Shown here: piece after piece, positions 54,901 to 64,000 of the stretch | Position numbering within the stretch: position 1 is the stretch's first letter | Layout of the letters: each line of letters opens with the position of its first letter | Origin: Paratinospora sagittata | Taxonomy: Eukaryota; Streptophyta; Magnoliopsida; Ranunculales; Menispermaceae | DNA: 64,000 nucleotides | Direction: 5' to 3' | Assembly: GCA_035771175.1 (NCBI GenBank) | Contig: CM069589.1 | Location: 22,896,201 to 22,960,200, forward strand | Made by a program: the position numbers and the translations under genes | The notes under the pieces: generated by a model | Seen by the model: the letters and a program-made list of their open reading frames with translations, nothing else | What the model was told of the DNA's origin: nothing | Databases searched by the model: none

Positions 54901-56290
54901 TCCCGATTCTGATTTGAGTGATTTAAAAGGAATTGAAAATGTCTTTTCTTCTTATTTCTAATGCATGTTCAATCACACAAATTGGAGTCGGAATCAAAAA
55001 GTTGTGGTTATTTTAACGTTTCACACCATTCATTCAACTTACTTATCAATTGAATCGGTAAGAAAAACTCAATTCGTCTTAGATTTTAATGCTGACTCTG
55101 TTATGAGTTAATCAAAAGCAGTTGGTAGTATTGTTTTTTCAACTTTCCAATGCATGTCCAATCACTCAAATTGAACTCAAGATGATAACGTTATGGCTAT
55201 TTGAATGTTTGTTACCCATTGGCTAACGTACTTATCAATCTAGTTAGCAATCAAAACTCAAATAGTCGTAACCATTTCTTTCGAACTATGATTTGAGTTA
55301 TTCACAAGGCATTTGAAATATCGTTTATTCCTCTTTCCAACGCATTTTCAATCACTCAAACCAGAGTCGAAAATAAAATGTTGCAGCTATTTGAAAGTTT
55401 TTTACCTGTCAATCAACTTACTTATCGAACAAATCGTGAAGAAAAGTTCAAATAGCCATAACTTTTCATCCCGATTTTGATTTGAGTGATTCGAAAGGAA
55501 TTGAAAATGTCTTTTTTGCCTATTTCTAACGCAGGTTCAATCACACAAATTGGACTCAGAATCAAAAAGTTGTGGTTATTTTAAAGTTTCACACCATTCA
55601 TTCAACTTACTTATGAATTGAATCGGTAAGAAATAGTCAATTAGTCTCTGAGTTTAATGCTGACTTTGTTATGAGTTAATCAAAAGCCGTTGGAAATATT
55701 GTTTTTTCATCTTTCCAATGCATGTCCAATCACTCAAATCAGAGTTAGGATGAAAACGTTGTGGCTATTTGAATGTTTGTTACCCATTGGCCAACGTACT
55801 TATCAAACTAGTCAGTAATCAAAATTCAAATACTCGTAACCATTTCTTTCGAACTATGATTTGAGTTATTCACAAGGCATTTGAAATATTGTTTCTTCCT
55901 TTTTCCAACGCATTTTCAATCACTCAAACCGGAGTCGGAAATAAAATGTTACCGCTATTTGAATGTTTTTTACCGATCAATCAACTTACTTATCGAACAA
56001 ATCGTGAAGAAAAGGTCAAATAGCCGTAACTTTTCATCCCGATTGTGATTTGAGTGATTCAAAAAGAATTGAAAATGTCTTTTCTTCCTATTTCTAACGC
56101 ATGTTCAATCACACAAATTGGAGCCGGAATCAAAAAGTTATGGTTATTTTAAAGTTTCACACCATTCATTCAACTTAGTTATCAATTGAATCGGTAAGAA
56201 AAAGTCAATTCGTCTTAGAGTTTAATGCTGACTCTGTTATGAGTTAATCAAAAGCAGTTGGAAATATTGTTTCTTCATCTTTCCAATGCA
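51900..56290 (+). repeat. Satellite block related to the region right of the LTR
   Basis: This block shares rare markers with 59340-63100. TCACTAATCA lies at 54108 and 61125, TTGAACTCAA at 55171 and 62188, both 7017 bp apart. Subtracting the 3044 bp of element plus one target copy leaves 3973 bp, about 7 trimers. There is also an internal 1.7-kb relation (TCACTAATCA at 52401 and 54108, GAGTGGTTTAAAAGG near 52072 and 53780). A 4-bp tandem duplication, AGCCAGCC, lies at 52611-52618. Confidence 0.82.
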
Positions 56291-56295
56291 TGTCC
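56291..56295 (+). repeat. Left copy of probable 5-bp target site duplication (TGTCC)
   Basis: TGTCC precedes the element, and AGTCC followed by AATCACTC comes after it. Uninterrupted trimers read ATGCATGTCCAATCACTC, so GTCC is clearly duplicated. A 5-bp duplication with one T-to-A change, or a 4-bp duplication with the element ending ACAA, both fit. Five bases is the usual length for Ty3/gypsy and Ty1/copia integration. Confidence 0.8.
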
Positions 56296-56429
56296 TGTGA
56301 CGCCCCGAAAATTATTTCATCTAGCCCATAACCTAATTGCATTTTTGCCCAAACTCTATGTGTTATCTTGATATGTTTGGTGTTTGTTTGATGATTGTTT
56401 AATGTTTGTATAGTTGATGCTTGATAATG

Positions 56430-56439
56430 TATATAAATA
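56430..56439 (+). promoter_or_regulatory. TATA-like box near the 5' end of the LTR
   Basis: The sequence TATATAAATA lies about 135 bp inside the LTR. LTRs carry an RNA polymerase II promoter in U3, so a TATA box is expected somewhere. However, this part of the LTR is AT-rich and such strings arise by chance. No start site can be read from the sequence. Confidence 0.3.
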
Positions 56440-56720
56440 TATGTATCATAAATTGTATATGAGTCATGTTAAATTAAAGTATAATGCATATGTTATGATT
56501 TATGCATGGGCTCATTAAACCATGAATTGATATGGGTTAGGATTGATTGAATAAAAGGATAAATGAAATTGAAAATTTGGTGTATTAAATGGATTGGACA
56601 TTTAAAATACATGTGGTTGGTATGGGTAGTATGAGACCAACACATGTGAAGGTTGGTGCATGAAAGTGGACAAGTGTCCAATGCCCACTTCTCTTCTTCA
56701 AGGAAGTGCTAGAATGAGTG

Positions 56721-56792
56721 GAGGGAATCAAGGAGAGAATCAAGGAGAGAATCAAGGAGAGAATTAAGGAGAGAATCAAGGAGGGAATCAAG
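56721..56792 (+). repeat. 12-bp minisatellite inside the LTR (6 units)
   Basis: Six head-to-tail copies of a 12-bp unit, GAGRGAATCAAG, start at 56721, 56733, 56745, 56757, 56769 and 56781. The outer units carry GAGGG and the inner ones GAGAG. One unit has ATTAAG. The array is bracketed by two copies of AAGGAAGTGCTAGAA about 90 bp apart (56700 and 56790). The frame stays open and encodes a KERI-type repeat, but this is a by-product of a 12-bp unit lacking stops and not a gene. Confidence 0.92.
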
Positions 56793-56921
56793 GAAGTGCT
56801 AGAAAGAGGTGAGTGGAGAGAAAGAAAAGAAGAGAAAGGAAAGAAGACGAGAAGGAAGGAGAGAGTTGCAGGAGGAAGATCCCTGCGACGTTTCCATCAA
56901 AGAAGTGGATTTTTGGAATAT

Positions 56922-57490
56922 ACGGTCAGATTGAGCTCAAATTTAATCAGCACGTTCGTAGCTTCTGGTTCTTCATTCTGGTCGGTGGAGATCTTGATCA
57001 GAGGTTTCGTCTAAGAGATCTAACCTCTCAAACAAAGCTGGTCGGAAAGTCTGGATTTCTCGCACCGTTTTGCTCAAACTTATAGATCTCCTAAATCTAC
57101 CGTTAGATGGCTACCAAATTTGGGTATGTGGTTTAAAACTGATATTTCTACATTCTTAACGGTGGAGATCTTAATTAGAGGCTTTTTCTAAGAGATATAA
57201 CCTCTCAAACGAAGCTGGTCGGAATTTCTGGGTTTCTCGTGCCGTTTCGGTCAAACTTGTTGATCTCCTCAATCTACCGTGGATGGATATCAAATTTGGG
57301 TATGTAGTTTATAACATATATTTCTGTATTCGGAATGATGGAGATATTTATACGTTTAGTATTTTGTGTGATGTAGCCATCTGAGTTTGGGTATTTGCAG
57401 CAGGAAAGGAGAAACTGTCTGATTAGATACTTGTTCATCAAAGATACATATCTTTTCGGTCCACCGTTGGATTGGGCTGATATTTGGACA
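56922..57490 (+). repeat. Degenerate modules of about 177 bp repeated in the LTR
   Basis: A module marked by ACCGTTRGAT...AAATTTGGG occurs at 57099 (ACCGTTAGATGGC) and 57276 (ACCGTGGATGG). More degenerate forms lie at 56922 (ACGGTCAGATTGAG) and 57473 (ACCGTTGGATTGGG). Spacings are 177, 177 and 197 bp. The best pair is 56984-57160 and 57161-57336, both opening GGTGGAGATCTT and containing AACCTCTCAAAC and AAGCTGGTCGGAA. A third start, GATGGAGAT near 57337, decays quickly. The function is unknown. Tandem duplication in U3 regions is common in LTRs. Confidence 0.85.
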
Positions 57491-57499
57491 GAAGGTTTG

Positions 57500-58420
57500 T
57501 TTCTTCACATGCTTCAATATGTATGGTTGATTTTGTGATTACATATTCTATTGGTAGATTAATACATCTGAACAGAATATTAAATGAAGAATTGGTAAGG
57601 TGCTTGTATTGGACCTAAATTTAGAATATGAACTTAGACATTTCCAAATAGCTTGCATGTCAACTATGTTGACCTAGTTTCCATTGTTGATGAACCTATG
57701 ATGCAAAATCAGTGATATACATGACTGAACATGGTGACCTAGTGTAAATCGACAATATGGCCTAAGTATGGAAAATTTCATATTTTAGGGCTTTTGATGC
57801 TTTTGGCCTAGAATCATTGAATTGATGCAACTTATGTTTAATTAAGCATGATTAGAGTTGATTATGCTACTGATTTGGTGGTTGTGACCATATCATGGGT
57901 TAGGCCTACTTGTGATCAAGTGACCAAATTTGGGCATGTTTATGCCTAAGGAATTGAAAATCAGTATTTTTGATTAATAGAATGGTTTATGTATGAGAAC
58001 TATGCATTAGAGGCCTAAGTCATGTGATTTGAGTTGAATGATGGGATTAGATGGGATTTAGGCCTATTGTTTATATGTGGGCTGATTTAGGGTTGATGTG
58101 TAATGTCTATGTGATTGAGCATAGAAATTGATGTATGGTAGGATATTGATGTATGTTTCAGGATCTTGATTGGGTTGATTCGGTTTGGTGGTCGTGTGTG
58201 GTTAAATACTCTCGCGAGGCTTGGTTGTGAGTAGACTTCATTTATGATTATATCTTTTATGTCATCATATCACTTATATATATTGTATCTTGAAAGCATG
58301 AATGTGTTCTAATGTTTTGAATGATGCATTGATTTGAGAAAACCTTATGACTTTGGTTGGACCCATCTATCTGGCTAATAGGGGGACTTAACCTTGTCAT
58401 AAGAGGGTTTTAGGAAAGAA
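57500..58420 (+). other. LTR body with no recognised feature
   Basis: This is AT-rich unique sequence within the LTR. I see no long reading frame, no RNA gene and no repeat of note, only stop-rich text such as TTGATTATGCTACTGATTTG. It is probably part of the LTR's untranslated control region. Confidence 0.6.
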
Positions 58421-58421
58421 A

Positions 58422-58525
58422 ATGATTGGGATCAACGGCACGGTGAAATAGACGTGTACTAGTAACCCAAATAAACATGATTGGGATCAACGGCACGGTG
58501 AAATAGACGTGTACTAGTAACCCAA
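58422..58525 (+). repeat. 55-bp tandem duplication inside the LTR
   Basis: Copy 1 occupies 58422-58476 and copy 2 occupies 58477-58525. Both begin ATGATTGGGATCAACGGCAC and continue with GGTGAAATAGACGTGTAC to AGTAACCCAA. The second copy lacks the last 6 bases of the period. Over the 49 aligned bases I see no mismatch, so this is a recent event in the element or its parent family. Confidence 0.95.
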
Positions 58526-59140
58526 GGCATGTGGAATGTGGATCCAAATTGATAAACTTTTACTTGCATCGAACTTATTATAAATGCTTGATATCTATAT
58601 GTTATGAGCTTTTAATCATGCTACACATTGACATGCATACATGATATTTATTGATGAGTATTGATAACATATTTGAATTCTATTCACTGGGCACCGTTGG
58701 CTCACCCTCATTTTCCTCTTTCAGGTCCTTCTGTCCCGAATAAGGACAAAGAAGTAGTTATATCTTGAGGGCCTTGCCTGCGAGAGAATCCAAGGCCTCG
58801 ATGTGAGTTGAGAGGCATTTTGATTGAATTGTGTTTTAAATTATGAAGTACTACATTTTGGATTATGTAATTATAACACTTACCACATTGTAGTATGGGT
58901 GAGTTGGGACTTGTTAGATAGACTATGTGGGCATATGACGGTTTTATTTGTACCCACAATTTTGGACTTTATGAGTATGTCAATTTTAATGGACTGTAGG
59001 GATTATGATTATTATTTATGGTTCATTATTTTCTATGGATTATCTCTTGTCTTGGATGATTAATACGGTGGGTAGTTTTGTTTAATACCTTTTGATATCA
59101 TATCGTTGTTTGGGATAAGGCTCGTAGGGTCTCAACCACC
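58526..59140 (+). other. LTR 3' half, non-coding
   Basis: There is no reading frame with family resemblance here. The stretch CACTGGGCACCGTTGGCTC followed by CTCTTTCAGGTCC near 58685-58728 resembles, from memory, a conserved segment in long plant gypsy LTRs ending in a CAGG motif. This would support the plus orientation, but it needs a database comparison. Confidence 0.35.
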
Positions 59141-59334
59141 TCACGGGAGTTGAGGAGTGGTCGGAGATGCCTACGCCGGGCGTCCCGCCCCGGCATTCCG
59201 CACGCCATTCCCTGCGGGGTTGGTGGTCCGGGGCGCGAGGTCGCCACAGTATAACATAAGGCCTTTTTGTCACACCCTGTGCGGGTGCGCCCGCACCTGG
59301 GTAGGGGGCACGCTGTGCAACCCAGGGTGTGACA
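59141..59334 (+). other. GC-rich structured 3' end of the LTR
   Basis: This part is strikingly GC-rich against the AT-rich rest of the window. It holds several inverted repeats. GCCGGG (59175-59180) pairs with CCCGGC (59189-59194). GTGCGGG (59279-59285) pairs with CCCGCAC (59290-59296) around a 4-base loop. A perfect 12-bp outer pair is TGTCACACCCTG (59268-59279) with CAGGGTGTGACA (59323-59334). These could fold in RNA near the LTR end. Confidence 0.75.
59268..59334. repeat. 67-bp segment bounded by a perfect 12-bp inverted repeat at the LTR terminus
   Basis: TGTCACACCCTG at 59268-59279 is the exact reverse complement of the last 12 bases of the element, CAGGGTGTGACA. Inside lies a second hairpin with a 7-bp stem (59279-59296). 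The segment could be a terminal stem-loop of the LTR or a duplicated, inverted terminus. It lacks its own target duplication, so I do not call it an independent MITE. Confidence 0.7.
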
Positions 59335-59339
59335 AGTCC
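59335..59339 (+). repeat. Right copy of probable target site duplication (AGTCC)
   Basis: This directly follows the terminal TGTGACA of the element and precedes AATCACTCAAATCGG. It differs from the left copy TGTCC only in the first base. The intact array sequence has T at that position, so the change would be in this right copy. Confidence 0.75.
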
Positions 59340-62300
59340 AATCACTCAAATCGGAGTCAGGATGAAAACGTTATGGCTATTTGAATGCTTGTTACCCATT
59401 AGCCAACGTACTTATTAATCTAATCAATAATCAAAATTCAAACAGCCGTAACAATTTCTTTCGAACTGTGATTTGAGTTATTCAAAAGGCGTTTGAAATA
59501 TGGTTTCTTCCTCTTTCCAACGCATTTTCAATCACTCAAACCAGAGTCGGAAATAAAATGTTACAGCTATTTGAATGTTTTTTACCTATCAATCAACTTA
59601 CTTATCGAACAAATCGTGAAGAAAAGTTCAAATAGCCGTAACTTTTCATCCCGACTTTAATTTGAGTGATTCAAAAGGAATTGAAAATGACTTTTCTTCC
59701 TATTTCTAACGCATGGTCAATCACACAAATTGGAGTCGGAATCAAAAAGTTGTGGTTGTTTTAAAGTTTCACACCATTCATTCAACTTACTTATAAATTT
59801 AATCGGTAAGAAAAAGTCAATTAGTCTAAGAGTTTAATGCTAACTCTGTTATGAGTTAAACAAAAGTCGTTGGAAATATTGTTTCATCTTTCCAATGCAT
59901 GTCCAATCACTCAAATCGGAGTCAGGTTGAAAACGTTATGGCTATTTGAATGCTTGTTACCCATTAGCCAACGTACTTATTAATCTAATCAATAATCAAA
60001 ATTCAAACAGCCGTAACCATTTCTTTCGAACTGTGATTTGAGTTATTTAAAAGGCGTTTGAAATATGGTTTCTTCCTCTTTCCAACGCATTTTCAACCAC
60101 TCAAGCCGGAGTCGGAAATAAAATGTTACAGCTATTTGAATGTTTTTTACCTATCAATCAGCTTACTTATCGAACAAATCGTGAAGAAAAGTTCAAATAG
60201 CCGTAACTTTTCATCCCGACTTTAATTTGAGTGATTCAAAAGGAATTGAAAATGACTTTTCTTCCTATTTCTAACGCATGGTCAATCACACAAATTGGAG
60301 TCGGAATCAAAAAGTTGTGGTTATTTTAAAGTTTCACACCATTCATTCAACTTACTTATAAATTTAATCGGTAAGAAAAAGTCAATTAGTCTTAGAGTTT
60401 AATGCTAACTCTGTTATGAGTAAATCAAAAGTCGTTGGAAATATTGTTTCTTCATTTTTCCAATGCATGTCCAATCACTTAAATCGGAGTCAGGATGAAA
60501 ACGTTATGGCTATTTGAATGTGTGTTACCTATTGGCCAACGTACTTATCAATCTAGTGAGTAATCAAAATTCAAATAGTCATAACCATTTCTTTCGAACT
60601 ATGATTTGAGTTATTCACAAGGCATTTGAAATATCGTTTCTTCCTCTTTCGAACGCATTTTCAATCACTCAAACCGGAGTCGGAAATAAAATGTTACCGC
60701 TATTTGAATGTTTTTTATCGATCAATCAACTTACTTATCGAACAAATCGTGAAGAAAAGTTCAAATAGCCGTAACTTTTCATCGCGATTGTGATTTGAGT
60801 GGTTTAAAAGGAATTGAAAATGTCTTTTCTTCTTATTTCTAACGCATGTTCAATCACACAAATTGGAGTCGGAATCAAAAAGTTGTGGATATTTTAAAGT
60901 TTCACACCATTCATTCAACTTACTTATCAATTGTATCGGTAAGAAAAAGTCAATTCGTCTTAGAGTTTGATGTCGTTTCTGTTATGAGTTAATCAAAAGC
61001 AGCTGTAAATATTGTTTCTTCATCTTTCCAATGCATGTCCAATCACTCAAATCGGAGTCAGGATTAAAACGTTATGGCTATTTGAATGCTTGTTACCCAC
61101 TAGCCAACTTACTTATTAATATAATCACTAATCAAAATTCACATAGCCGTAACCATTTCTTTCGAACTATGATTTGATTTATTCAAAAGGTGTTTGAAAT
61201 ATGGTTTCTTCCTCTTTCCAACGCATTTTCAATCACTCAAACTAGAGTCGGAAATAAAATGTTACAGCTTTTTGAATGTTTTTTACCTGTCAATCAACTT
61301 ACTTATTTAACAAATCGTGAAGAAAAGTTCAAATAGCCATAACTTTTCATCCCGACTTTGATTTGAGTGATTCGAAAGGAATTGAAAATGTCTTGTTTTC
61401 CTATTTCTAACGCAGGTTCAATCACACAAATTGGAGTCGGAATCAAAAAGTTGTGGTTACTTTAAAGTTTCACACCATTCATTCAACTTACTTATCAATT
61501 GAATCGGTAAGAAATAGTCAATTAGTCTCTGAGTTTAATGCTGACTTTGTTATGAGTCAATCAAAAGCCGTTGGAAATATTGTTTCTTCATCTTTTCAAT
61601 GCATGTCCAATCACTCAAATCAGAGTCAGGATGAAAACGTTATGGCTATTTGAATGTTTGTTACCTATTGGCCAACGTACTTATCAATCTAGTCAGTAAT
61701 CAAAATTCAAATAGTCGTAACCATTTAATTCGAACTATGATTTGAGTTATTCACAAGGCATTTGAAATATCGTTTCTTCCTCTTTCCAACGCATTTTCAA
61801 TCACTCAAACCGGTGTCGAAAATAAAATGTTACCGCTATTTTAATGTTTTTTACCGACCAATCAACTTACTTATCGAACAAATCGTGAAGAAAAGTTCAA
61901 ATAGCCGAAACTTTTCATCCCGATTCTGATTTGAGTGATTTAAAAGGAATTGAAAATGTCTTTTCTTCCTATTTCTAATGCATGTTCAATCACACAAATT
62001 GGAGTCGGAATCAAAAAGTTGTGGTTATTTTAACGTTTCACACCATTCATTCAGCTTACTTATCAATTGAATCGGTAAGAAAAACTCAATTCGTCTTAGA
62101 GTTTATTATTGACTATGTTATGAGTTAATCAAAAGCAGTTGGTAGTATTGTTTTTTCAACTTTCCAATGCATGTCCAATCACTCAAATTGAACTCAAGAT
62201 GAAAACGTTATGGCTATTTGAATGTTTGTTACCCATTGGCTAACGTACTTATCAATCTAGATAGCAATCAAAATTCAAATAGTCGTAACCATTTCTTTCG

Positions 62301-64000
62301 AACTATGATTTGAGTTATTCACAAGGCATTTGAAATATTGTTTCTTCCTCTTTCCAACGCATTTTCAATCACTCAAACCAGAGTCGGAAATAAAATGTTA
62401 CAGCTATTTGAAAGTTTTTTACCTGTCAATCAACTTACTTATCGAACAAATCATGAAGAAAAGTTCAAATAGCCATAACTTTTCATCCCGACTTTGATTT
62501 GAGTGATTCGAAAGGAATTGAAAATGTCTTTTTTTCCTATTTCTAACGCAGGTTCAATCACACAAATTGGAGTCGGAATCAAAAAGTTGTGGTTACTTTA
62601 AAGTTTCACACCATTCATTCAACTTACTTATCAATTGAATCGGTAAGGAATAGTCAATTAGTCTCTGAGTTTAATGCTGACTTTGTTATGAGTTAATCAA
62701 AAGCCGTTGGAAATATTGTTTCTTCATCTTTTCAATGCATGTCCAATCACTCAAATCAGGGTCAGAATGAAAACGTTATGACTATTTGAATGTTTGTTAC
62801 CCATTGGACAACGTACTTATCAATCTAGTCAGTAATCAAAATTCAAATAGTCGTAACCATTTCTTTCGAACAATGATTTGAGTTATTCACAAGGCATTTG
62901 AAATATCGTTTTTTCCTCTTTCCAACGCATTTTCAATCACTCAAACCGGAGTCGGAAATAAAATGTTACAGCTATTTGAATGTTTTTTACCTATCAATCA
63001 ACTTACTTATCGAACAAATCGTGAAGAAAAGTTCAAATAGCCATAACTTTTCATCCCGACTTTGATTTGAGTGATTCGAAAGGAATTGAAAATGTCTTTT
63101 TTTCCTATTTCTAACGCAGGTTCAATCACACAAATTGGACTCAGAATCAAAAAGTTGTGGTTATTTTGAAGTTTCACACCATTCATTCAACTTACGTATG
63201 AATTGAATCGGTAAGAAATAGTCAATTAGTCTCTGAGTTTAATGCTGACTTTGTTATGAGTTAATCAAAAGCCGTTGGAAATATTATTTTTTCATCTTTC
63301 CAATGCTTGTCCAATCACTCAAATCAGAGTCAGGATGAAAATGTTATGGCTATTTGAATGCTTGTTACCCATTAGCCAACGTACTTATTAATCTAATCAA
63401 TAATCAAAATTCAAACAGCCGTAACCATTTCTTTCGAACTGTGATTTGAGTTATTCAAAAGGCGTTCGAAATATGGTTTCTTCCTCTTTCAAACACATTT
63501 TCAATCACTCAAACCGGAGTCGGAAATAAAATGTTACAGCTATTTGAATGTTTTTTACCTATCAATCAACTTACTTATCGAACAAATCATGAAGAAAAGT
63601 TCAAATAGCTGTAACTTTTCATCCTGACTTTAATTTGAGTGATTCAAAAGGAATTGAAAATGACTTTTCTTCCTATTTCAAACGCATGGTCAATCACACA
63701 AATTGGAGTCTGACTCAAAAAGTTGTGGTTATTTTAAAGTTTCACACCATTCATTCAACTTACTTATCAATTTAATCGGTAAGAAAAAGTCAATTAGTCT
63801 TAGAATTTAATGCTAACTCTGTTATGAGTTAATCAAAAGTCGTTGGAAATATTGTTTCTTCATCTTTCCAATGCATGTCCAATCACTCAAATCGGAGTCA
63901 GGATGAAAACATTATGACTATTTGAATGTTTGTTACCCATTCGCCAACGTACTTATCAATCTAGTCAGTAATCAAAATTCAAATAGTCGTAACCACTTCT
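59340..64000 (+). repeat. Satellite array, right part, same orientation and phase
   Basis: The array resumes after the LTR insertion in the same orientation. The first bases, AATCACTCAAATCGG, continue the A monomer interrupted at 56295, so the insertion did not change the phase. It runs to the window edge and is cut there. Trimers in this part carry more private substitutions than those at 1-13 kb. They share rare variants with about 52-56 kb, such as a TCACTAATCA variant of A (52401, 54108, 61125) and a TTGAACTCAA variant (55171, 62188). No gene is visible. Confidence 0.96.

Larger units (their letters stand above)
1..56295 (+). repeat. Satellite array, left part (189-bp monomers in 567-bp trimers)
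   Basis: This is a continuous head-to-tail tandem array with no inversion seen. The anchor CACAAATTGSAGTCGG recurs at 1, 567, 1135, 1703, 2270 and 2837, giving a period of 566-568 bp. Inside each period the related anchors CAATCACTCAAATCGG, CAATCACTCAAACC and CAATCACACAAATTGG lie exactly 189 bp apart (183, 372, 561, then 750). The sequence is AT-rich, has stop codons in all frames in nearly every unit, and has no gene-like region. Satellites with monomers of about 150-190 bp are typical of plant centromeric or heterochromatic blocks. That location is inferred from family knowledge, not shown by the sequence. The strand sign is arbitrary. Confidence 0.97.
56296..59334 (+). mobile_element. Probable solo LTR of a plant Ty3/gypsy-like retrotransposon (3039 bp)
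   Basis: A single non-satellite segment interrupts one A monomer. It begins TGTGACGCCCCGAAAATT and ends CCCAGGGTGTGACA, so it has the TG...CA ends of an LTR. It is flanked by near-identical 5-bp sequences, TGTCC on the left and AGTCC on the right. It has no reverse transcriptase, integrase or gag reading frame, no second LTR copy, and no primer-binding site or polypurine tract between LTR copies. A solo LTR left by LTR-LTR recombination therefore fits best. Known plant gypsy LTRs of 2-4 kb, as in the Tekay/Del chromovirus lineage, often start this way. The lineage assignment is recollection, not a search result. The plus orientation is favoured by the AT-rich 5' part with a TATA-like box, but both ends are similar inverted repeats, so orientation is only moderately sure. 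Confidence 0.85.

Noticed and set aside
1..56295. CRISPR-like array
   Set aside because: The period is 189/567 bp and the whole unit repeats, so there are no short direct repeats with unique spacers.
56718..57085. Overlapping open frames over the GA-rich LTR segment (KERI-type repeat protein)
   Set aside because: The repeat protein is a reading of the 12-bp minisatellite. The frames on both strands overlap and none resembles gag, protease, reverse transcriptase or integrase.
59268..59334. Independent MITE at the end of the LTR
   Set aside because: The 12-bp inverted repeat is perfect, but one arm is the LTR terminus itself, there is no separate target duplication around 59268-59334, and 67 bp is very short.
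56296..59334. Complete LTR retrotransposon or two nested LTRs
   Set aside because: There is no internal coding region, and the 5' and 3' halves are not copies of each other. Only one TG...CA unit is present.
59082..59384. Three overlapping open frames over the GC-rich LTR end
   Set aside because: GC-rich sequence lacks stop codons by composition, which explains open frames on both strands at once. One of the frames runs across the insertion junction into satellite.
1..64000. Ribosomal or transfer RNA genes, telomere repeats
   Set aside because: No rRNA-like conserved text, no cloverleaf with GTTCRANNC box in a tRNA context, and no TTTAGGG runs were seen on either strand.

Overview
This window contains no supportable protein-coding or RNA gene. 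It is almost entirely a tandem satellite array, interrupted once by an LTR-type insertion. The AT-rich satellite has a nucleosome-sized monomer and a nested higher-order structure, and the insertion looks like a long plant Ty3/gypsy solo LTR. Together these suggest a nuclear plant genome (flowering plant most likely), in a centromeric, pericentromeric or other heterochromatic block. I cannot name the species from sequence alone, and centromere function is inference.

Layout. Positions 1-56295 and 59340-64000 are one uninterrupted head-to-tail array, all in one orientation. The basic unit is a monomer of 189 bp. Three diverged monomer types, here called A, B and C, alternate in strict order and form a 567-bp trimer. 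About 107 trimers (about 322 monomers) are present. Trimers are grouped again into larger blocks copied as units: a pair of blocks of about 6.79 kb at 1-13380 that is almost identical, a 3968-bp pair at about 30480-38440, a 2271-bp pair at about 43630-47600, and shorter pairs spaced 2833 and 1702 bp. Most block spacings are close to whole numbers of trimers (12, 7, 5, 4 and 3), which points to unequal exchange or template switching in register. Several A monomers are chimeras of two A subtypes, which is direct evidence of exchange or gene conversion. Copies on the left are much more uniform than those right of about 39 kb, where private substitutions are common.

The insertion at 56296-59334 (3039 bp) begins TGTGACGCCCCG and ends GGGTGTGACA. 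It sits between near-identical 5-bp flanks (TGTCC and AGTCC) and has no internal retrotransposon genes, so it is read as a solo LTR. It carries its own repeats: a 12-bp minisatellite, modules spaced 177 bp, a 55-bp duplication, and a GC-rich 3' tail with inverted repeats. Satellite blocks on its two sides share variants at a spacing of 7 trimers once the element is subtracted, and no other copy of the target site carries it. It therefore probably landed after the local amplification.

Short open frames exist in both the satellite and the LTR, but none looks like a gene. Coordinates of block boundaries were read by eye and are approximate to some tens of bases unless a junction is stated.
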